Shown piece after piece: positions 34,929 to 47,878 of a DNA stretch of 64,000 nucleotides. How positions within the stretch are numbered: position 1 is the first letter of the stretch; each line of letters begins with the position of its first letter. The translations under genes were made by a program, and so were the position numbers. The notes beneath the pieces were generated by a model that was not told the origin of the DNA, did no database searches, and saw nothing but the letters and a program-made list of their open reading frames with translations. This DNA is from an uncultured Flavobacteriaceae bacterium (GTDB lineage: Bacteria > Bacteroidota > Bacteroidia > Flavobacteriales > Flavobacteriaceae). Location: positions 62,001 through 126,000 of the forward strand of contig CALSMD010000005.1 of the NCBI GenBank assembly GCA_943787365.1. The letters are read 5' to 3'.

Positions 34929-35642
34929 ATGTGTCGTAAATTCTTAATTATTTTATTAGTATTTAATTTAAACTCTTGTGCTGGTTTGCAAGAAGTTGGT
35001 GACTATATATCGCTTCCTTCTAGCATCCAATTACCACAGACAGATATAGCCTCTGGACTCCGCGAGGCACTCGATAATGGTATTCAAAAACAAGTTAGCA
35101 AACTCACTCAAAAAGATGGGTTTTTTAAAAATGAACTTGTTAAAATAGTACTTCCAGAAGACTTAAAAAAAGTAGATAAAGCTCTCAGAAAAATAGGATT
35201 AAGTAGCTTAGCTGATGAAGGATTAAAAGTTCTGAACCGAGCCGCAGAAGACGCTGTAAAAGAAGCAGCTCCTGTGTTTATTTCAGCAGTAAAAGAGATT
35301 AAATTTGACGATGCCAAAACAATTTTATTAGGAGATAATACGGCTGCTACCGACTATTTATCTTCTAAAACTCAAGTAACATTATATCAAAAATTTCAAC
35401 CCGTCATAAAAAAATCATTTTCTAAAGTGGGGGCTGATAAAATATGGGCTAATTTAATTCAAAAATACAATAAGATCCCATTTACTAAATCTGTGAATAC
35501 AGATCTTACAGACTATGTGACTACGGAAGCACTAAAAGGAGTTTATAAAATGATTGCTATAGAGGAAGAACAAATTCGTACAAGGCTTTCATCTCGAACA
35601 ACAGACTTGCTTCAGCGTGTTTTTGCACTGCAAGATAAATAA
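34929..35642 (+). CDS. DUF4197-family lipoprotein
   Basis: I choose ATG 34929 (MCRKFLIILLVFNLNSC) because it gives a good lipoprotein signal (lipid Cys at 17); an upstream in-frame ATG at 34866 does not. The 237-residue product has the helical DUF4197 pattern: GLREALDNGIQKQVSKLTQK, IVLPEDLKKVDKALRKIGLS, FISAVKEIKFDDAKTILLGD, AATDYLSSKTQVTLYQKFQP. Function of the family is unknown. Stands alone with spacers on both sides. Confidence 0.88.
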   Translation: MCRKFLIILLVFNLNSCAGLQEVGDYISLPSSIQLPQTDIASGLREALDNGIQKQVSKLTQKDGFFKNELVKIVLPEDLKKVDKALRKIGLSSLADEGLKVLNRAAEDAVKEAAPVFISAVKEIKFDDAKTILLGDNTAATDYLSSKTQVTLYQKFQPVIKKSFSKVGADKIWANLIQKYNKIPFTKSVNTDLTDYVTTEALKGVYKMIAIEEEQIRTRLSSRTTDLLQRVFALQDK

Positions 35643-35771
35643 ACAGGTTTTACCTAAATAGTTTTCAATCATTTCAAAGACCTAAATTTGTAAAAGAATT
35701 AATCTTTATTAGTATATTGGTATTTTAAAATATCTAAGGTACCTTATAACCGTAATTATTCTTTTTCTAAT

Positions 35772-36611
35772 ATGAATTCAATAACATCGCTCCAAAGAAC
35801 AGATCTCGCCCAGCTGATTGTGAACAGAATTAGTCAAGAAAAAGACCGTATTAAAATACAGTACGAGGTATCAAAAAATCAAATCGGCTATTTTTTTATA
35901 GACGATTTATTGCCTCCAGAAATCACAGAATACATCAACAGTCAGTTTCCATCAAAAGTCGCCATGGTTCTCAAGAAAAGCCTTCGTGAAAACAAGTATA
36001 TAGCGGTTCAAATGGATGAATATGCACGAGTTTTAGAAGAGCTCATTTATGCATTTCAAGATGATCGTGTGGTAAACTTGATTAAAAATATTTGTGAGAT
36101 TGACGACCTTCAACCAGATGAGAATTTGTACGCAGGTGGCTTGTCTTCTATGCAACACAATCAGTTTTTGAATCCACATTTAGACAACTCTCATGACAAA
36201 GAGCGCAACCGTTGGCGAGTGTTGAATTTATTGTTTTATGTTACTCCAAATTGGAAGGACTCTAACGGGGGGCATTTAGAAATTTGGCCAGAAGGTTTAA
36301 AACAAGATCAAACCACTTTATACTCTCGATTTAATCGACTTATTGTCATGGCAACTCATGACAAATCATGGCATTCTGTAAGCCCTGTTGTAGCAGATGC
36401 TTCTCGTAATTGTGTGTCCAATTATTATTTTTCTAACACAGCTCTTTCCAATACTGATAAATTTCATGTGACCACCTTTAGAGGAAGACCCCATCAGAAA
36501 TTGCGAAATCATATTCTAAAATTTGATTCTTTTTTAAGAATGAATTTGAGGAAACTATTTAAAAAAGGAGTTATTGAAAATCCTCATGTCTATAAATCAG
36601 ACAAAGATTAA
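35772..36611 (+). CDS. 2-oxoglutarate/Fe(II) oxygenase
   Basis: A 279-residue protein with the facial triad of the 2OG-Fe(II) superfamily: His136 and Asp138 in NPHLDNSHD, distal His201 in DKSWHSVSP. The 2OG-binding Arg is likely Arg212 in DASRNCVSNYYF. The core also has WRVLNLLFYVTPNW and GGHLEIWPEG, as in prolyl-hydroxylase-like enzymes acting on proteins or small molecules. Substrate not predictable. A terminator follows at 36653. Confidence 0.85.
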   Translation: MNSITSLQRTDLAQLIVNRISQEKDRIKIQYEVSKNQIGYFFIDDLLPPEITEYINSQFPSKVAMVLKKSLRENKYIAVQMDEYARVLEELIYAFQDDRVVNLIKNICEIDDLQPDENLYAGGLSSMQHNQFLNPHLDNSHDKERNRWRVLNLLFYVTPNWKDSNGGHLEIWPEGLKQDQTTLYSRFNRLIVMATHDKSWHSVSPVVADASRNCVSNYYFSNTALSNTDKFHVTTFRGRPHQKLRNHILKFDSFLRMNLRKLFKKGVIENPHVYKSDKD

Positions 36612-36652
36612 ATTAATAATCAGTCAATGTTTTTTAGGACACGATATAAATC

Positions 36653-36682
36653 AAAAAAGCCCCGCATTGCGAGGCTTTTTTA
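36653..36682. terminator. bidirectional terminator between oxygenase gene and rplT
   Basis: AAAAAAGCC..GC, loop ATT, GC..GGCTTTTTT (one mismatch in the stem), flanked by A- and T-runs on the two sides. It can end both the plus-strand oxygenase transcript and the minus-strand infC-rpmI-rplT transcript. Confidence 0.8.
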
Positions 36683-36712
36683 TAAGCGAATATGATACAA
36701 TAGGCTAGTGCC

Positions 36713-37057
36713 TTAGTTTACTTTATCTACAATAGCTTTGAAAGCTTCTGGGTTATTCATCGCTAAATCAGCTAAAACCTTACGGTTTAATTCGATATTA
36801 TGCGTTTTGAGTTTCCCAATAAATTGTGAATACGATAATCCATGAGCTCTGGCTCCTGCGTTGATACGCATGATCCATAAAGCACGGAATGTTCTTTTCT
36901 TATTTCTACGGTCTCTGTAAGCATAAAGCATGGCTTTATCAACTGCATTCTTAGCAATTGTCCATACGTTTTTACGTCTTCCAAAGTATCCTTTAGCTTG
37001 TTTTAATACTTTTTTTCTTCGGGCTCTTTTGGCCACTGAGTTTACTGATCTTGGCAT
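36713..37057 (-). CDS. rplT: 50S ribosomal protein L20
   Basis: A 114-residue basic protein with the L20 pattern: [60 protein letters not shown]. It binds 23S rRNA early in 50S assembly. Last gene of the thrS-infC-rpmI-rplT operon, with the usual bacterial order. Confidence 0.98.
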   Translation of the reverse strand: MPRSVNSVAKRARRKKVLKQAKGYFGRRKNVWTIAKNAVDKAMLYAYRDRRNKKRTFRALWIMRINAGARAHGLSYSQFIGKLKTHNIELNRKVLADLAMNNPEAFKAIVDKVN

Positions 37058-37156
37058 TTCTTAAATGTTTTTTGTAGTAGGCGATTCAATTTTCTTGAAT
37101 ACTTTTAGCGGCCTAACTCCATGGTTTATAAAAATAATTTTTAACCTAAACAACGT

Positions 37157-37354
37157 TTACTTTAAACGTAATTGTTGCTTAATGTTTGCTTCATCATTCG
37201 CATGTACTAATGTACTGTGCGTGAGAGCAAGCTTACGTTTTTTAGACTTCTTCGTTAGAATGTGGCTTTTGAACGCATGCTTTCTTTTGATTTTTCCAGT
37301 ACCAGTTACTTTAAAACGTTTCTTGGCACTAGACTTGGTTTTCATTTTAGGCAT
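37157..37354 (-). CDS. rpmI: 50S ribosomal protein L35
   Basis: A 65-residue basic protein: [40 protein letters not shown]. Length and sequence are standard for L35. Between infC and rplT, 26 nt behind infC. Confidence 0.97.
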   Translation of the reverse strand: MPKMKTKSSAKKRFKVTGTGKIKRKHAFKSHILTKKSKKRKLALTHSTLVHANDEANIKQQLRLK

Positions 37355-37380
37355 TTTCTCCTTTTATTTAGTTGCTTCGC

Positions 37381-37938
37381 TTATTTTACTTTCTTAGGGG
37401 ATATGAACATAATCATACGTTTCCCTTCTAATTTTGGCATTTGCTCTACCTTCCCTAAGTCCTCTAAATCTTGCGCTAAACGCAATAATAAAATTTGACC
37501 TTGTTCTTGATAAATGATTGAACGTCCTTTGAAAAATACAAAGGCTTTCAATTTAGCACCTTCCTTTAAAAATTTTTCTGCGTGTTTTTTCTTAAAAGCA
37601 TAATCATGATCATCGGTTTGAGGTCCAAAACGAATCTCTTTAACCACTACCTTCGTAGCTTTTGATTTGATTACCTTATCACGCTTCTTTTGTTCGTAAA
37701 GAAACTTTTTATAATCCATTACCTTACATACAGGAGGGACAGCATTAGGTGAAATTTCCACCAAATCAACCTCTTGCTCTCTAGCAATTGCTAAGGCTTT
37801 AGATAGGCTGTATACACCAACTTCAACATTGTCACCCACAAGTCTTAACTCTAGTGCAGTGATTCTTTTGTTGATCTTGTGCTGATCTTCTTTAATAATT
37901 CTTAGAGGACCTCTGTCTCTTCTTCTACGTATTGCTAT
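37381..37938 (-). CDS. infC: translation initiation factor IF-3, with non-AUG (AUA) start
   Basis: A 185-residue IF-3. The N-terminal domain includes [20 protein letters not shown], and the C-terminal domain [20 protein letters not shown] and [16 protein letters not shown]. The first in-frame GTG (37839) lies inside the conserved N-terminal domain, so translation must start earlier. Between the in-frame TAA upstream and the conserved RRRRDRG there is no ATG, GTG or TTG. The AUA at 37936-37938 is the best candidate, giving M-A-I-R-R-R-R. E. coli infC also uses a rare start (AUU) for autoregulation by IF-3. The start lies 21 nt after the thrS stop. Confidence 0.9.
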   Translation of the reverse strand: MAIRRRRDRGPLRIIKEDQHKINKRITALELRLVGDNVEVGVYSLSKALAIAREQEVDLVEISPNAVPPVCKVMDYKKFLYEQKKRDKVIKSKATKVVVKEIRFGPQTDDHDYAFKKKHAEKFLKEGAKLKAFVFFKGRSIIYQEQGQILLLRLAQDLEDLGKVEQMPKLEGKRMIMFISPKKVK

Positions 37939-37959
37939 GGCTTTATATTTTAGTTAAAC

Positions 37960-39900
37960 TTAAAATTCTTTTAATGTTTTTTTAATTTCTTCATCTATAA
38001 TAGATGTAAATGACTCTACACTAATTGTGCCTAAATCGTCTCCACCGTGTTTTCTAACACTTATTGTCCCGTCGAGTTCTTCTTGTTCTCCAACGATAAT
38101 CATATAAGGAATTTTTTGCATTTCTGCGTCCCGAATTTTCTTACCCATGGTTTCATTTCGGTTGTCCATGAGGGCGCGAATTTCGTTATTTTCTAGCGAA
38201 TTTAAAACTTTTCGAGCGTATTTTTCATATTTCTCACTAATTGATAGTATAATTACCTGTTCTGGCATCAACCAAAGTGGAAAATTACCGCCTGTATGTT
38301 CTAATAATATAGCCACAAATCGCTCCATACTTCCAAAAGGTGCACGGTGAATCATTACGGGTCTATGTAGCTCGTTATCAGCACCTTTATAAGTTAAATC
38401 AAAACGTTCAGGCAGGTTGTAATCCACTTGAATCGTTCCGAGTTGCCACTGTCTTCCAAGAGCATCTTTGACCATAAAATCTAATTTAGGTCCATAAAAA
38501 GCAGCTTCGCCAGTTTCTATAACATAATTCAATCCTTTGGCTTCTGCAGCATCAATAATCGCCTGTTCTGCTTTGTCCCAAACGTCCGAAGCGCCTATAT
38601 ACTTCTCTAAATTTTCTGGATCGCGTACAGAAACTTGCGTTGAAAAGTTCTCAAACCCTAAGGAACCGAATACATACAGTACTAAGTCAATTACATTTTG
38701 AAATTCTTCATTTAACTGGTCAGGGGTACAGAAAATATGTGCATCATCTTGTGTAAACCCGCGAACTCTTGTCAAACCATGTAATTCTCCACTTTGCTCA
38801 TATCTATATACCGTTCCAAATTCGGCAAATCGTTTCGGTAATTCTTTATAGCTAAATGGTTTTGCGTTATAAATCTCACAATGGTGAGGGCAATTCATTG
38901 GCTTTAGTAAAAACTCTTCTCCATCTTTTGGCGTTTTGATGGTTTGAAAACTATCGGCTCCGTATTTTTCATAATGTCCAGAAGTGATATACAATTCTTT
39001 TTGACCGATATGCGGTGTGATCACCATCTCATAACCCGCTTTTTGTTGGGCTTTCTTTAAAAAGTCTTCCAATCTAGATCGCAAAGCAGCCCCTTTTGGT
39101 AACCATAACGGTAATCCTTGACCTACTTTTTTAGAGAACGTAAACAATTCTAACTGTTTCCCTAACTTTCTATGATCTCTTTTTTTAGCTTCTTCTAAAA
39201 GTATTAAATATTCAGTGAGTTCTTTTTGTTTTGGAAATGAAATCCCATACACTCTGGTTAGTTGGGTATTGTTTTCATCTCCTCTCCAGTAGGCGCCCGC
39301 AACACTTAAAATCTTAACGGCTTTAATTATGCCTGTATTTGGAATGTGGCCACCACGACATAAATCTGTAAAAGAAGAATGATCACAAAACGTAATTTCA
39401 CCATCTGAAAGATTTTCAATTAATTCAACCTTATATGTATTGTCTTCGTTTGTGTATTTTGAAAGTGCATCCGCTTTTGAAACAGATTTGATAGAAAAAT
39501 CATGTTTTCCACGCGCAATCTCAATCATCTTATCTTCAATGCGTTTAAAATCTTTATCCGAAATCACTTGATCTCCCAAATCGACATCGTAATAAAATCC
39601 ATTATCAATTGCTGGACCGATAGAAAGTTTCACACCCGGAAACAATTCTTCTAAAGCCTGTGCGAGCACGTGAGAAGACGAATGCCAAAATGCTTTTTTC
39701 CCTGCATCATCCTTCCACGTATATAAAGTAAGACTGCCATCTGTGGTTAATAGGGTAGAGGTTTCAACAGTAACATCATTAAACTTAGCCGAAATAACAT
39801 TTCGAGCGAACCCTTCACTAATATCCTTAGCAACGTCCAATACAGTAAGGTTCTCTTCAAAAGACCTTATACTTCCATCAGGTAACGTAATGTGAATCAT
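37960..39900 (-). CDS. thrS: threonyl-tRNA synthetase
   Basis: A 646-residue class II synthetase. TGS domain at 1-62; the second additional domain with HSSSHVLAQALEELFPG (editing HxxxH); the catalytic core with LKPMNCPHHCEIY (zinc Cys at about 337) and RVRGFTQDDAHIFC; motif 3 RPVMIHRAPFGSMERF; and a C-terminal anticodon-binding domain (MPEQVIILSISEKYEKYARK). Intact and of typical length. First gene of the operon with infC, rpmI and rplT. Confidence 0.98.
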   Translation of the reverse strand: MIHITLPDGSIRSFEENLTVLDVAKDISEGFARNVISAKFNDVTVETSTLLTTDGSLTLYTWKDDAGKKAFWHSSSHVLAQALEELFPGVKLSIGPAIDNGFYYDVDLGDQVISDKDFKRIEDKMIEIARGKHDFSIKSVSKADALSKYTNEDNTYKVELIENLSDGEITFCDHSSFTDLCRGGHIPNTGIIKAVKILSVAGAYWRGDENNTQLTRVYGISFPKQKELTEYLILLEEAKKRDHRKLGKQLELFTFSKKVGQGLPLWLPKGAALRSRLEDFLKKAQQKAGYEMVITPHIGQKELYITSGHYEKYGADSFQTIKTPKDGEEFLLKPMNCPHHCEIYNAKPFSYKELPKRFAEFGTVYRYEQSGELHGLTRVRGFTQDDAHIFCTPDQLNEEFQNVIDLVLYVFGSLGFENFSTQVSVRDPENLEKYIGASDVWDKAEQAIIDAAEAKGLNYVIETGEAAFYGPKLDFMVKDALGRQWQLGTIQVDYNLPERFDLTYKGADNELHRPVMIHRAPFGSMERFVAILLEHTGGNFPLWLMPEQVIILSISEKYEKYARKVLNSLENNEIRALMDNRNETMGKKIRDAEMQKIPYMIIVGEQEELDGTISVRKHGGDDLGTISVESFTSIIDEEIKKTLKEF

Positions 39901-40077
39901 AATTTATTTTATAATAAGCGACAAATATAAGTGTATATAAGGAGTCTAACAATAACTATTTATATAATTTAGGAATTAATATTTGGGGCTTTATTGTTTT
40001 ATTTAAATCTAACCACTTGTAATCCAGCAGATAGAATCGGATAAAAAAAATAAAGACAAAAACGTTTAAAATAAGTC

Positions 40078-40107
40078 TTGTTAAAGATAAAAAAGGTTGT
40101 ATGTTTG
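40078..40107 (+). promoter_or_regulatory. rRNA operon promoter P1 (Bacteroidota type)
   Basis: TTG at 40078-40080, 19-nt spacer, TATGTTTG at 40100-40107, matching the Bacteroidota -33/-7 consensus (TTG, about 19 nt, TAnnTTTG). Followed by CAGCCGCT, the same as behind P2. Confidence 0.75.
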
Positions 40108-40204
40108 CAGCCGCTAAAAAACGGTAGTAGATTGGCAGATGTTCTTTGATTAATTGTAGTGTTATAAGGTTTGAAAAAAAAGATAATTTTATTTTCAAAA
40201 AGCA

Positions 40205-40234
40205 TTGCGATAACCAAAAAAGGTTTTATATTTG
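40205..40234 (+). promoter_or_regulatory. rRNA operon promoter P2 (Bacteroidota type)
   Basis: TTG at 40205-40207, 19-nt spacer, TATATTTG at 40227-40234, then CAGCCGCT. Spacer parts AAAAAAGGTT are shared with P1, so the two are tandem copies 127 bp apart. About 190 bp of leader separates P2 from the 16S gene. The rest of the 39901-40423 spacer shows no gene. Confidence 0.75.
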
Positions 40235-40423
40235 CAGCCGCTTAGGTTCTTAGGGATCGGCGAAAAAGATAAAAAAGTTCATTAAACATATTGATTGACA
40301 GCGTAAATAATTAATTGGAAACGATTGATTAAATACAGAGAATAAACCATTTTGAGTACAACACATTAAATTTCCTTTAGTTGTTAAGAGTACAGGTTTC
40401 TTAAGAGAAACTTTAAAAATTAA

Positions 40424-41943
<1,520 letters not shown>

Positions 41944-42034
41944 TAGAGAAAGACGACTAAAGGTAAATTGTGAAGGAAAGAAATTGTTTGTTCTCATAGC
42001 TGTTAATTAAAAAAGATACCAATAAAAAAAGTAG

Positions 42035-42108
42035 AGTCTCATAGCTCAGCTGGTTAGAGCGCTACACTGATAATGTAGAGGTCGGCAGTTCGAGTCTGCC
42101 TGAGACTA
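42035..42108 (+). tRNA. tRNA-Ile (anticodon GAU)
   Basis: 74 nt: acceptor AGTCTCA/TGAGACT with discriminator A, D-arm GCTCAGCTGGTTAGAGC, anticodon stem CTACA/TGTAG with loop CTGATAA (GAT), T-arm GGCAG-TTCGAGT-CTGCC. In the 16S-23S spacer, the usual place. Confidence 0.96.
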
Positions 42109-42352
42109 CTAGTTTTCACCAAGGGCAGAGAGATTTGCCTGCTTGCCACGACGCAGGCGTGGAGACTACTAGTTTTCACCAAGGGCAGAGAGATTTGCCT
42201 GCTTGCCACGACGCAGGCGTGGAGACTACTAGTTTACACCAAGGGCAGAGAGATTTGCCTGCTTGCCACGGGGCAGGCGTGGAGACTACTAGTTTTCACC
42301 AAGGGCAGAGAGATTTGCCTGGCTTGCCACGACGCAGGCGTGGAGACTACTA
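42102..42352 (+). repeat. four tandem 60-bp repeats starting in the tRNA-Ile 3' end
   Basis: Four units of about 60 bp, each beginning GAGACTACTAGTTTTCACC and continuing AAGGGCAGAGAGATTTGCCT and GCTTGCCACGACGCAGGCGT. The first GAGACTA is the 3' acceptor strand of tRNA-Ile, so part of the tRNA was copied along with the spacer. Units differ at few positions (TTTACACC once, GGGGCAGG once). The fourth has a one-base insertion (CCTGGCTTGCC) and its trailing GAGACTACTAATTTT diverges. Within each unit CCTGC..GCAGG can pair. The multiple-of-three period makes an open frame, but codon context shows no real gene. Confidence 0.92.
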
Positions 42353-42442
42353 ATTTTTTTATATAATGGAAAATCTAGAAGTTGGGTTAGTTGCGAGTTT
42401 TTACTCAAAACTCATAACTAATAACTCATAACTTAAAGAAAT

Positions 42443-42516
42443 GGGGGATTAGCTCAGCTGGCTAGAGCGCCTGCCTTGCACGCAGGAGGTCATCGGTTCG
42501 ACTCCGATATTCTCCA
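42443..42516 (+). tRNA. tRNA-Ala (anticodon UGC)
   Basis: 74 nt: acceptor GGGGGAT/ATTCTCC (two G-T pairs) with discriminator A, D-arm GCTCAGCTGGCTAGAGC, anticodon stem CCTGC/GCAGG with loop CTTGCAC (TGC), T-arm with GGTTCGACTCC. Second tRNA of the rRNA spacer. Confidence 0.96.
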
Positions 42517-42690
42517 CAACGGTAATTAAGATTGATACTAGTTATCAGTTTTGATATACCACACGATCATTGACATATTGAAAAAGATACATGAAACATT
42601 AGATATATTTAGATATATTTAATAGAAAAAGTAAATTAAAATTGTTGCGAGCTAGCAATAATTAGAGTAAACTCATTAAAAAGACAAAAG

Positions 42691-45528
<2,838 letters not shown>

Positions 45529-45663
45529 GACGTTTTTTTATATTACGTTTACTCATTATTTACTAAGACATCATGTATTTATTTTCAATATGTTAAGAAA
45601 TTGTTCAGTCCAAGTTGGCTGAATACTGTAACGACCCTACAAATAGTAGTAAGTTACAAATAA

Positions 45664-45773
45664 CCCTAAGGTGGTTATTGCAATGGGGCTCACCTCTTTC
45701 CATCCCGAACAGAGCAGTTAAGCCCATTAGCGCCGATGGTACTACATTTGTGGAAGAGTAGGTCACCGCCTTT
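45664..45773 (+). rRNA. 5S ribosomal RNA
   Basis: About 110 nt with the bacterial 5S pattern: AAGGTGGTTATTGCAATGGG, CTCACCTCTTTCCATCCCGA, ACAGAGCAGTTAAGCCC, GATGGTACTACATTTGTGG, and the closing strand GTAGGTCACCGCCTT pairing with the 5' end. 135 nt after the 23S end. Confidence 0.93.
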
Positions 45774-45776
45774 TTT

Positions 45777-45813
45777 GAAAATCCCTAACAGAAATGTTAG
45801 GGATTTTTTGTTT
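45777..45813 (+). terminator. terminator of the rRNA operon
   Basis: Stem AATCCCTAACA, loop GAAA, stem TGTTAGGGATT and a T-rich tail (TTTTTGTTTT). It directly follows the 5S gene. The spacer from here to 46080 shows no further gene. Confidence 0.9.
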
Positions 45814-46080
45814 TATAGAAACTCTTCATTTCACCTACGGTCGATAAATGATAGAGAGAAGTAGGACACATCTCACCATCAACACTTGAAAGGTTTTGCG
45901 AGGTACCTTGCGTTTCTTGCTACTCTCAATTGCTTTATTTCACAGTTGTAGTACTAACTGTCATTTTTTTTCTTATTTTAGTTGAGAATACAACCAAATC
46001 GATAACATAATGATTCTCCCAAAACCTATTATTCTCTACACCAAATGCAAGGAATTTTCTGATATTGTTAGACGTTACAA

Positions 46081-46971
46081 ATGAAAAAATCGCCTTTAAA
46101 ATCAAAAAAACCAGACGTTTGCCAAAACTGTGACACCCGTTTCAAAGGGAATTATTGCCCTAACTGTGGTCAACAACTTAAAGAATTTAAAAAACCATTT
46201 AAGTTTTTAATGGTCGATTTGGCTGGTAATATTTTTTCCTTCGACACACGGTTGTTACGCTCCTTGAAAGATCTCATTACACGGCCTGGGTCTTATGCCT
46301 TGGAATACATTAATGGACATCGTATGCGTTATGTACCGCCCTTGCGTTTGTATGTGTTTATTAGTTTCTTGTTTTTCCTTTTACTTTCAACCTTTGTCAA
46401 TCAACAACTAATCATTAGTGAAGAAACGAAGTCTTCTATCAACTCTGAACTAGAAAATGGATTTGAAAAGAATGACATTTCAGCAGAAATAGGAGTTTTA
46501 AATATTGAAGGAAATACTGATGTTCTTTCAGGAACGAAACTCCTCAATATTATACAATCTGTTCTCAACGATCCAAGTCGCTATATGAATAGTTTTTTGA
46601 CATTCGTATCCTGGACTCTGTTTTTGCTGATGCCGTTGTATGCTTTTATTCTGTGGTTGTTTTTTAGAAAGAGTCAACCTTATTATTACTGTCATCTAAT
46701 TTTTGCGGTGAATCAACATGCATTCTTATTTTTGTTAGCAGGGGTTGTTCTAGGATTCAATCTTTTATTTCCGAATCGTCTCTCTCAACCCGAAAACTAT
46801 GCACTTTGGTTGATTCCTATTTATATGTTTATTGGCAAAAAACAGTTGTACAACAAGGGATGGATTGCCACTTTTTTTAGAATGTTAGCAGTCTTCATTT
46901 TATACCTCATGCTATTCATGGTGGTTATCTCTTTGTTGTTTGCCCTTTGGTTTGATTTGAAGTTTTTATGA
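46081..46971 (+). CDS. DUF3667-family membrane protein with zinc ribbon
   Basis: A 296-residue protein. The N-terminal zinc ribbon CQNCDTRFKGNYCPNCGQQ (about 14-32) has two CxxC pairs. Then comes the DUF3667 motif FLMVDLAGNIFSFDTRLLRS with LKDLITRPGSYALEYINGHR. After that there are four or five hydrophobic segments (for example LRLYVFISFLFFLLLSTFV; FLTFVSWTLFLLMPLYAFIL). The domain order is standard for the family, whose function is unknown. Single gene, plus strand, behind the rRNA operon. Confidence 0.88.
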   Translation: MKKSPLKSKKPDVCQNCDTRFKGNYCPNCGQQLKEFKKPFKFLMVDLAGNIFSFDTRLLRSLKDLITRPGSYALEYINGHRMRYVPPLRLYVFISFLFFLLLSTFVNQQLIISEETKSSINSELENGFEKNDISAEIGVLNIEGNTDVLSGTKLLNIIQSVLNDPSRYMNSFLTFVSWTLFLLMPLYAFILWLFFRKSQPYYYCHLIFAVNQHAFLFLLAGVVLGFNLLFPNRLSQPENYALWLIPIYMFIGKKQLYNKGWIATFFRMLAVFILYLMLFMVVISLLFALWFDLKFL

Positions 46972-47023
46972 TTACAAAACGGATCGTATACGTTAAATTG
47001 GTTCTACGATCTCTAACTTCAAT

Positions 47024-47200
47024 TCATCCCTTTCTGCTTGATATAATAGACGTTATTAAAAGTCCAATTCCCAATCCAATGAGTATCGATCCTACAAAGT
47101 AGAGGGGAGATGTTTGTAAGAAAAAAAATCCTACTCCAATCCCTAGCATCACGCCGCCTCCGATTGCCCAAGTACTCTTGTCTTTCTTTGTGTTTGTCAT
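47024..47200 (-). CDS. small membrane protein of 58 residues
   Basis: Minus-strand ATG at 47198-47200, stop TGA at 47024-47026. The product starts MTNTKKDKSTWAIGGGVMLG, has one hydrophobic stretch (IGVGFFFLQ), a second (YFVGSILIGLGIGLLITSII) and ends SSRKG. The Gly-patterned hydrophobic segments are what one expects of a two-pass hairpin protein. It lies 15 nt after the GNAT gene stop and probably shares its transcript. No family recognised. Confidence 0.65.
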   Translation of the reverse strand: MTNTKKDKSTWAIGGGVMLGIGVGFFFLQTSPLYFVGSILIGLGIGLLITSIISSRKG

Positions 47201-47215
47201 TGTGTTTAGTTTTTA

Positions 47216-47845
47216 TTAATGGCTACTTGTTTCCATTAAGGCTTTTAATGGCTGACATTTTTGTTTAAGTTCTTCTCTGATTTTACGTTTCCATTCCTTC
47301 TTTAAAATACTTAAAACAATGCTGTCTCTTCTTGTGCCATCGGACTTAGGGCTGTTACTTCGTAAGATCCCTTCTGGAGTGCAGCCTATGTTTTTCATAG
47401 CATCAATACTTTCTTTATTTTCATTATCCACTCTAAACTCAACCCTCTCAGCCTCCAGAATTTTAAACGCAAATTCTAATAAAAGAAACTTACAATGTCT
47501 ATTGACTCCAGTTCTTTGAAATTGTTTCCCATACCACGTATATCCAAGTTGTATGCATGAGTTTTCAACTTGAATGTCATAAAATCGGGTGCTGCCAGCG
47601 TAGCATTTGTTTATTTTGTCATATACAATAAACGGATATTCTTTTTGGTGTTCTTTTCCTTTTAAAGCGAGGTTCAAATAGTTTCTCAAATTTAATTCTG
47701 AGTCAGCCTTTATTAAGGAGTAGGTCCATAACTCAGGTTCACTGAGTGAGAATTTCAGCAAATCATCAAAATGACTTTCTTGTAATGGTTCTAGAATTAC
47801 AAAATCATTTTCAAGATAATAATTGTATTCAAAATTGAATTTCAT
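47216..47845 (-). CDS. GNAT N-acetyltransferase (RimJ/RimL type)
   Basis: A 209-residue protein with the acetyltransferase_3/GNAT pattern: FVILEPLQESHFDDLLKFSL near the N-terminus, IQLGYTWYGKQFQRTGVNRH (acetyl-CoA loop region, Q/RxxGxG degenerate) and AERVEFRVDNENKESIDAMK, GCTPEGILRSN near the end. Such enzymes acetylate ribosomal proteins or small amines. The actual substrate is not evident. Confidence 0.85.
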   Translation of the reverse strand: MKFNFEYNYYLENDFVILEPLQESHFDDLLKFSLSEPELWTYSLIKADSELNLRNYLNLALKGKEHQKEYPFIVYDKINKCYAGSTRFYDIQVENSCIQLGYTWYGKQFQRTGVNRHCKFLLLEFAFKILEAERVEFRVDNENKESIDAMKNIGCTPEGILRSNSPKSDGTRRDSIVLSILKKEWKRKIREELKQKCQPLKALMETSSH

Positions 47846-47878
47846 ATTTGGGAGATTTATGTGTTTACATCAGTTTTT

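Noticed and set aside
42135-42353. Open frame of 72 codons with 20-residue periodic repeats in the rRNA spacer
   Set aside because: It exists only because the DNA repeat is 60 bp long; it lies in a transcribed rRNA spacer and overlaps repeat units derived from tRNA-Ile.
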